From positions 3,384,936 to 3,448,935 of the forward strand of contig NC_007796.1 in the NCBI RefSeq assembly GCF_000013445.1: 64,000 nt of DNA, in the 5' to 3' direction. This document shows positions 58,559-64,000 of the stretch, piece by piece. The notes below the pieces were generated by a model. The model had not been told where the DNA came from and ran no database searches. It saw only the letters and a program-made list of their open reading frames with translations. The stretch comes from Methanospirillum hungatei JF-1. GTDB taxonomy: Archaea; Halobacteriota; Methanomicrobia; Methanomicrobiales; Methanospirillaceae. The first letter of the stretch is position 1. Every line of letters begins with the position of its first letter. The position numbers were made by a program, and so were the translations under genes.

Positions 58559-60109
58559 TCACCCAACTTCCCATGTCACAATATTCCGACTTTCAGGATC
58601 AAAAACAATTCCGATCTCATATACTTTCCGTCCATCTGCACGATATTTTTCAGCATACCCTCGTTCCCTGATCTGAGCGAGTGGACCTTGATCCTTACAG
58701 CCCTCGGATCGTTGAACTTTGAACTCAAAAATCCAGATACCTGTACGAGTCATAACTGTCAAATTAATACGCCCTTTGTTCGTAGTATCTTCAGGGATGA
58801 CCTCATACCCAAGGCTGGCAAAGTAGGCATATACGATACTGGCATAATATCCCTCAAACCCGGATAGTTTATTCTTACGATACCAGTCATGAGGTATTGA
58901 GGCAAAAAAGGAGTGGAAAACATCACGTAGCCGATTGGGATCACCGGCATTCAGAATTGAATCAAGGCCGATTTGATTCATAGAGATATCCGCGGATCCA
59001 CCAAGGATACTGAGCATTAGGCTTGAAAATGCGCTTTTTACCTCAAGGTTAGGGAATCCTACAGAATAGAAGAGTTTCTCTCCAACCCGTGATTCACCCT
59101 TTATCGTTAGATACCCCGTCTGAAACAAGAGAGTTTCTGGCAAAATTTTTTCTATGAGAAACGACCCCAGGAGTTCTTCACTTGCCAGAAAAGAATCAAG
59201 AACTGGCAGAGAACGGGGATTTTCAGAAAGCAGTTTGATAAGGAAGGAAGGTGTTCCGGTCTCAAACCAATACGATTTAAACTCTCCTTTAGAAAAAAGA
59301 AGAAGTATATCGAACGGGTTATAGACTGATTCACCGACCCACGAATAACCATTATACCATCTCCTGACATCATCCTGATTAAACCTACTCATCCATGATC
59401 TAAAGGTCCTGGAGAGATCCATTTCAGTGTAACCACAAATCGGAGAATAGGATCTGTCCATGGTTATATCATTGAGATTATTCAATCCTGAGAATATCCC
59501 CGTCTTAGCAAATTTTGAAACCCCGGTCAGGAAAACAAACTTTAGATAATTATCCAAAGGCTTGATAGCCCCATAAAAATCCTTCAGTATATCACGCATT
59601 CGAGTGGAAAGAGCCGGATCTCCCAGATTATCCAGGATGGGCTTGTCATACTCATCAATTAGGATAACAACCTGGTTGTCTAATCTCTCGACAATCATTG
59701 AGATGAGGGAAATAAGTCGTTCTCCAGGAGATCCTTCAGTCTTATGTAGATCAAATCTGGCTTCCCATCGTGTAAGGAGCCGATCGAACCATTGCTCGAG
59801 ATCTATCGTGGATCGAAGAGCTGACCCGGAAAAATCAACCCGCAATATCGGATACAGCGTTTCAAAATCCCAACATACCTCCGGTTGAGAAAGATAGAGT
59901 CCATGAAATAATTCTTTTTTCCCGGAGAAAGCGCAGTCAAGCGTATCTACAAACAGGCTTTTACCAAACCGACGAGGACGGGAAAGAAAGTAATACTTCC
60001 CAGAGTCAACAAGAGACGCAACAAAGGCTGTCTTATCTACATAGGCATAACCTCGTGTCCTGATTTCAGTAAAAGACTGGATTCCAATGGGCAGTTTATC
60101 TGAACTCAT
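58559..60109 (-). CDS. AAA-ATPase-like / PD-(D/E)XK nuclease-superfamily protein
   Basis: 516 residues. The N-terminus (LPIGIQSFTEIRTRGYAYVDKT) and SRPRRFGKSLFVDTL form the family's typical P-loop, which lacks the first Gly of Walker A. Walker B is VVILIDEYDKPI. FVFLTGVSKFAKTGIFSGLNNL follows, and the C-terminus has the DUF1703 nuclease-like core INLTVMTRTGIWIFEFKV. This is the PF09820/PF08011 arrangement, widespread in anaerobes and often in many copies. Function unproven. A full-length, clean frame on the minus strand. Confidence 0.88.
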   Translation of the reverse strand: MSSDKLPIGIQSFTEIRTRGYAYVDKTAFVASLVDSGKYYFLSRPRRFGKSLFVDTLDCAFSGKKELFHGLYLSQPEVCWDFETLYPILRVDFSGSALRSTIDLEQWFDRLLTRWEARFDLHKTEGSPGERLISLISMIVERLDNQVVILIDEYDKPILDNLGDPALSTRMRDILKDFYGAIKPLDNYLKFVFLTGVSKFAKTGIFSGLNNLNDITMDRSYSPICGYTEMDLSRTFRSWMSRFNQDDVRRWYNGYSWVGESVYNPFDILLLFSKGEFKSYWFETGTPSFLIKLLSENPRSLPVLDSFLASEELLGSFLIEKILPETLLFQTGYLTIKGESRVGEKLFYSVGFPNLEVKSAFSSLMLSILGGSADISMNQIGLDSILNAGDPNRLRDVFHSFFASIPHDWYRKNKLSGFEGYYASIVYAYFASLGYEVIPEDTTNKGRINLTVMTRTGIWIFEFKVQRSEGCKDQGPLAQIRERGYAEKYRADGRKVYEIGIVFDPESRNIVTWEVG

Positions 60110-60504
60110 ACCAAGAATAAGTTACATATATGATCTAATCATTTCTTTTTTCCCGCGTGTTAGAGGAGAGAACCTCCTGCATGTACCTGAAAACTTATAC
60201 AATATCTCATGTCCTCAAAAGCAGAAAACCATTACTCCTTATAAAAAACCTATGGACATGTGAAATACACATCTCCTGAAAGATAGAGGTCGAAAATTCA
60301 GGAGAAGTTTAAGGGGTGTAAAAAGGGGAACAAACCATATTTGAAACTATAGGAAAATCAACTACGGAACGGCCCGTGATGAATGTAAAATTCAATATAA
60401 TGACAGCATAGATGACCGACAAACAATGCTGATAATATCCATAAGAAAACTTCTTATTTACATTTGACTGAAGTTCCGGATCGATATGAAAGGGGATTTG
60501 GCAT
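60110..60504. other. No gene seen
   Basis: About 395 bases of spacer. The part next to 60109 should hold the promoter of the AAA-like gene, but I could not assign a TATA box with confidence. Confidence 0.35.
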
Positions 60505-61277
60505 TCATATCAGATCTGCAAAATAATACTCCGTTTTCTTCAGATAAATCGCTCCCACAATAAAAACCATAATACTGATCCCAAAAGCCACGAATAATCC
60601 TGCCCAGTCAAAAACCACATGACCAAGCGTACAAGCACGGTCTGCATCAAGAAATCCGGTCATGGGATTCATATATAAGAGCCATTGAAGGTGCTCCTGA
60701 ATAATACTGACCGGGTAGATGACTGGTGATGCAAACATGGCGAGTTGAATGAAGAACGGCAGGGCAAACTGTACATCCCGGTACTTTACATAGACTGAAG
60801 AGAGAAAACATCCAAGTCCTGTTGCAAACAGCATCGTGCCCAGAATGATAACTGGCAATATCGGTATTAAAAGGGTGGGAATGAAACCATACCACCCCAT
60901 TAGTAAGAAAAGAACAATTAAAGCGATGAAATAATCCAATAGTCCGGAAATTTAGGTGCTGCATGGAAAAATATACGTGGAAAATAGACCTTGGAAAGCA
61001 TGTGAGCGTTACTCACAAGGCTTATTAACGCATCAGAAAGTACTCCACTAAAAAATATCCATAGAATGAGTCCTGAATAGGAGAAAAGCGAATATGGAAT
61101 TCCATTCGAGGGCATTCTGGCAAGTCTTCCAAAAAGCAACGAAAAAAATATCATCGGAAAGAGAGGTTGTAAAATCGCCCAGCTGGCGCCCATAATTGTC
61201 TGTTTATAACGAATTTTTACCTCTCTCGATGTTATGTAGAATAATTCTTGATAAGCCCAGAGTCCGGAAAGTTCCAA
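60505..61277 (-). pseudogene. ABC-2 type (Wzm-like) polysaccharide export permease, frameshifted
   Basis: The N-terminal half (61277 to about 60950: LWAYQELFYITSREVKIRYKQTIMGASWAILQP) and C-terminal half (60939 to 60505: DYFIALIVLFLLMGWYG...KTEYYFADLI) are in different frames. One T missing from a T run near 60950 explains this: with TTTT the sequence would read APKFSGLLDYFIAL without a break. The family exports polysaccharide with a Wzt-type ATPase, which is absent on both sides. It is probably a dead gene of a former export locus. Confidence 0.85.
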
Positions 61278-61609
61278 TTTATTCCTCTACCAGGTGGACG
61301 AATGATCCGATGGTGACGAGATGATGTTTCCATTATTATCCCAATTGCGGAAAATGAATATATAAATTATTAACCAAATCCTATATGTATTCGATTGATC
61401 AAAAATCCCAAGTCATGAGTATATGAATCATTCACCAATGTCTAATTTATATGAATCATACGAAATCACATGAACGATTATTTCGATGCTGACATTTTTT
61501 GCAATATTTCTTCCATCTTAATTCATTGAATAGCATCACCGGGTAAAAAAAGCGAAAATCGATCGCATTCAGGTAAAATAAAGCAACAGCCGTATAAATA
61601 ATACTCAAA
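61278..61609. other. Divergent intergenic region, no gene seen
   Basis: About 330 bases, AT-rich, with repeated ATGAATCA-like words near 61420-61460 and TATAAATAATAC at 61595-61606 just before the acyltransferase ATG. Confidence 0.35.
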
Positions 61610-62272
61610 ATGCAAATTAATAGATTATTAATAAGAAAATTTGACCATATAAGTAAAAGAATTTGGCTAGTGAGGTCTTTTTTATTTTTACTATTTTATA
61701 TTTATAATATCTATGGATCCGCTATTCTGCGCCTCCATAAAAAAACCAAACAGACAAAAATACACCCCACTGCCCAAATACATCCATCAGCATGCATATC
61801 TCCTTGGGGAGTTGTAATTGACAAAAATGTGAAAATCGGGAAAAAAACCGTTATAAAACCTCATACCACCATAAATTCCGGAGTTATTATCCAAGACCAG
61901 TGTGTAATTGGTGACTCAGGCTATCAAATCTATCGATACAAAACAAAACGATTGCCAATTATTCATACGGGAAGAGTTTTAATTTCTGATGATGTATATA
62001 TCGGACCCAATACTTGCATTGACAGAGGCCTGTTTGGAAAAAATACATATATTGGCCCTCGATCAAAGATAGGAGAACATGTTCATATTGGACATAACAT
62101 TTGGATCGGACCAGACAGTATTATAGGAAATAAAGTCACTATCGGGGGTAACACTCTCATCGGTGAAAAAGTGCACATTGGAAATAATTCCGTGATATCC
62201 AACCGAATCAATATCTCTTCTCACTCTGTTCTGAAACCGGAAACTATTGCAACACGCGGTATATCAGGATAA
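61610..62272 (+). CDS. LpxD/LpxA-like left-handed beta-helix acyltransferase 1
   Basis: 220 residues. An N-terminal basic and hydrophobic segment (WLVRSFLFLLFYIYNIYGSAILRL) may tie it to the membrane. From residue 50 on, hexapeptide repeats (KIHPTAQIHPSACIS; IGKKTVIKPHTTI; YIGPNTCIDRG; HVHIGHNIWIGPDSIIG) form a beta-helix with the LpxD-like HIGHN histidine motif. LpxD adds a 3-hydroxyacyl chain to a UDP-amino sugar in bacteria. In an archaeon the acceptor is likely a glycan amino sugar. It is followed 6 bases later by a second such gene. Confidence 0.8.
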   Translation: MQINRLLIRKFDHISKRIWLVRSFLFLLFYIYNIYGSAILRLHKKTKQTKIHPTAQIHPSACISPWGVVIDKNVKIGKKTVIKPHTTINSGVIIQDQCVIGDSGYQIYRYKTKRLPIIHTGRVLISDDVYIGPNTCIDRGLFGKNTYIGPRSKIGEHVHIGHNIWIGPDSIIGNKVTIGGNTLIGEKVHIGNNSVISNRINISSHSVLKPETIATRGISG

Positions 62273-62278
62273 TCAATT

Positions 62279-63145
62279 ATGAAGATTTCAGATTTTGCCG
62301 AATTAGAGAATAAAATAACCAATGATGCGAACTTTTCAACTATTGGTCATCTACATGGAAAAGGAGAAAAAAGGCTTGTTCCAATTAATTCAGAGCAGGA
62401 TTTTCAATATGCCGTACTGTCAGAAACCATTGCAGGTTTCATAATTCCAATGACTATTCTTCTCCCAATTGATACAGAAAAAGGCTTATTAATCTCCCCA
62501 AATCCTCTGAAAACAGCACTATTTATTCAAAAAGAGATTTACCAGAAATCCGGAGAAAGCAAAAAACCGACTAAAATACATCCCTCTGCAAGCATACACC
62601 CTACTGCAATCATCTCTGAAAACGATGTAAGTATCGGTAAAAAAGTACAGATATATGAACATGTAATTATTCATGAAGGTTCAATAATTGAAGATAACTC
62701 CATTATCGGACCAAATACTCTAATCGGTTCAATCCCTCAATCAGATGATTCAGATCAATCATTAAAAGAATATCATCTATTTGGATCGGTCCATATCAAA
62801 CAGGATGTTGTTATCCACGCAAATTGTTGTATAGAGAAACCATGGTTTCAGGATACAACTATCATAGGTAAAAGATGCCATATCGACAATCTGGTCACTA
62901 TCAGACAGGGAGCCGTTGTCAATGATTGTTCCCTTATCACAGCAAATTCTGAGATCGGAGAGTATGTAACTATCGGAAAAAACTGCTGGATAGGGCTTCG
63001 AGCCACCATCCACCCTGGAGTGAACATTGGAGACTCCTGTTATGTTACATTAGGATCCAGGGTCACGAAAAATATTGGTCCTGGAATGGTGGTAAAGGAT
63101 AATTGGACAATAAAACGTGAACGATTTAAAGGGATAATTACCTGA
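62279..63145 (+). CDS. LpxD-like left-handed beta-helix acyltransferase 2
   Basis: 288 residues. The first 95 form an LpxD-type uridine-binding-like domain (ITNDANFSTIGHLHGKG; VLSETIAGFIIPM), the rest hexapeptide repeats (KIHPSASIHPTAIIS; IIGKRCHIDNLVTIRQ; IGKNCWIGLRATIHPGVNIG), with CHIDN in place of the HxxHN site. The pair may form a hetero-oligomer or act in sequence. It converges with the deacetylase-like gene and the two stops overlap by 8 bases. Confidence 0.82.
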   Translation: MKISDFAELENKITNDANFSTIGHLHGKGEKRLVPINSEQDFQYAVLSETIAGFIIPMTILLPIDTEKGLLISPNPLKTALFIQKEIYQKSGESKKPTKIHPSASIHPTAIISENDVSIGKKVQIYEHVIIHEGSIIEDNSIIGPNTLIGSIPQSDDSDQSLKEYHLFGSVHIKQDVVIHANCCIEKPWFQDTTIIGKRCHIDNLVTIRQGAVVNDCSLITANSEIGEYVTIGKNCWIGLRATIHPGVNIGDSCYVTLGSRVTKNIGPGMVVKDNWTIKRERFKGIIT

Positions 63146-63896
63146 TACAACTCAGTACCTTTTTCCCTGCATTTACGACAGTATCCACTCCCCCTAAATA
63201 TATCCATTCCCCGGATGAACCTGCCCATCGTTCCGGATGAGTCAGAATATACACAATATGGGGTTTATTATCATCAATAGCCCGGATAAGATCCCATGTC
63301 GAATGCACATCTTCAGATGAACTATTTATCTGGTTCTGCAATCTATCCCGTATTTTATGAGTATTACTCCAGGTTCGGCCGGTATCTGAATAATAATACA
63401 CACAATTTATCGACAGGTAGGCTTCACCTAAAAGGTCAAATTCTTCAAAGGAATAATGATTCCAGAAATCACGGTTATCATATTTTGATAATGGAGCACC
63501 ATGCATACAAACAGTTTTAACTGGAAAATATTTTCTAAAGTCATTTAATTCCTGTTGAAATAACTTACCCGCCAGATCAGGATCGCCATCAGCTTTACTT
63601 ATTACTTCATAATGATAACCGATTTCATGACCCATATCTCTGACTTTTTGAATGACTGGAGGCTGAAAAGTATACGGATGCCGGAAATAATACGTTGCAC
63701 GGATACCTAAATCACGTTCAATATGTGCAAAATCAACTGCTTTGTAAATCCGGCGGTCAATATCATGTCTCATGATTACCGTATTCCGGGCATCATTGCT
63801 CCCGGAAAGATAATCATCAACTGAACATATCGTATATCCGGAGGTTAAAAAAAACCGTACCAACTCCCTATACATTTCAAGGGTAAAATCTTTCAT
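63138..63896 (-). CDS. Polysaccharide deacetylase-like (NodB-related) protein
   Basis: 252 residues. VIMRHDIDRRIYKA is the metal-binding Asp motif; ATYYFRHPYTFQPP, DMGHEIGYHYEVI and a late HPERW complete the pattern of NodB-related enzymes that cut acyl groups from amino sugars. Divergent from the classic HSxxHP site, which here is GYHYEV, so activity is not certain. It follows a FabG-type gene by 22 bases on the same strand, likely the same operon. Confidence 0.75.
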   Translation of the reverse strand: MKDFTLEMYRELVRFFLTSGYTICSVDDYLSGSNDARNTVIMRHDIDRRIYKAVDFAHIERDLGIRATYYFRHPYTFQPPVIQKVRDMGHEIGYHYEVISKADGDPDLAGKLFQQELNDFRKYFPVKTVCMHGAPLSKYDNRDFWNHYSFEEFDLLGEAYLSINCVYYYSDTGRTWSNTHKIRDRLQNQINSSSEDVHSTWDLIRAIDDNKPHIVYILTHPERWAGSSGEWIYLGGVDTVVNAGKKVLSCIR

Positions 63897-63918
63897 ATTA
63901 TTGTCAACTTAAAAATAA

Positions 63919-64000
63919 TCAGATCACCTGACCGCCATCAACCCCAAGAATCTGGCCATTCACATATGAGCCAAGATCTGATGCAAGGAAGACTACGGCT
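63919..64000 (-). CDS. FabG-type SDR reductase, 3' end (partial)
   Basis: The last 26 codons read AVVFLASDLGSYVNGQILGVDGG and end at a TGA at 63919-63921. This is the typical SDR C-terminus and close to the end of the split fabG at 6974. The gene runs out of the window. It may belong to an intact counterpart of the acyl operon at the window start. Confidence 0.82.
   Translation of the reverse strand, partial: AVVFLASDLGSYVNGQILGVDGGQVI

Overview
The window reads as methanogenic archaeal DNA, most likely Methanospirillum (M. hungatei or a close relative). The main reasons are two archaellins whose processed N-terminus begins FSGLEA and whose C-terminus is YNGGVII, two STT3/AglB-type oligosaccharyltransferases, archaeal TATA boxes, GGAGG/GGTGATC ribosome-binding sites, and large secreted PKD/PEGA/protease proteins. 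This is accessory, surface-related territory with many mobile elements and several recent duplications.

Layout. 1-7 kb: an operon of an AMP-forming ligase (C-terminus only), a LuxE-type acyl-protein synthetase, a LuxC-type acyl-CoA reductase and a FabG-type reductase. The fabG is split by an IS1634-type element that carries an IS1182-type element inside it. 7-11 kb: a polysaccharide or glycolipid block with a methyltransferase, a NeuD-like acyltransferase, a WbqC-like protein, a GT2 glycosyltransferase and two SMR-like membrane proteins. 11-17 kb: a scrapyard holding an FG-GAP-like repeat protein fragment, an IS701-type element, a truncated group II intron, and a small secreted protein cut by a second IS1182-type element.

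17-33 kb: exported proteins with recent duplications. There is a DUF2341/PKD protein with a near-perfect internal 1,143-bp repeat, three tandem near-identical copies of a coiled-coil/PD-(D/E)XK gene, and two paralogous double proteases, each with a papain-type and a subtilisin-type catalytic domain in one chain. The DUF2341/PKD gene and both proteases share one promoter layout: a GCCTATTAGGC-type palindrome 48-49 bp upstream of a TATA box. 33-37 kb: an AAA/DUF4143 ATPase gene split by another IS, with paired palindromes at its promoter. 37-45 kb: an acylphosphatase-like coiled-coil protein, a HEAT-repeat membrane protein coupled to a divergent AglB, and two archaellins. 45-62 kb: TPR and GT-C-like membrane proteins, a GT4/methyltransferase operon, a broken IS4-type element, a Wzx-type flippase ending inside the second IS1634-type copy, a canonical AglB, an AAA/PD-(D/E)XK protein and a frameshifted ABC-2 permease. 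62-64 kb: two left-handed beta-helix (LpxD-like) acyltransferases, then on the minus strand a polysaccharide deacetylase-like protein and the 3' end of a second FabG-type gene.

As a whole, the genes suggest assembly and acyl or sugar modification of surface glycans, N-glycosylation of exported proteins, archaellum filaments and secreted proteolysis. Many loci are decaying through IS insertion. Three 130-bp MITEs carry the same ends as the IS1182-type elements and appear to be mobilised by them.
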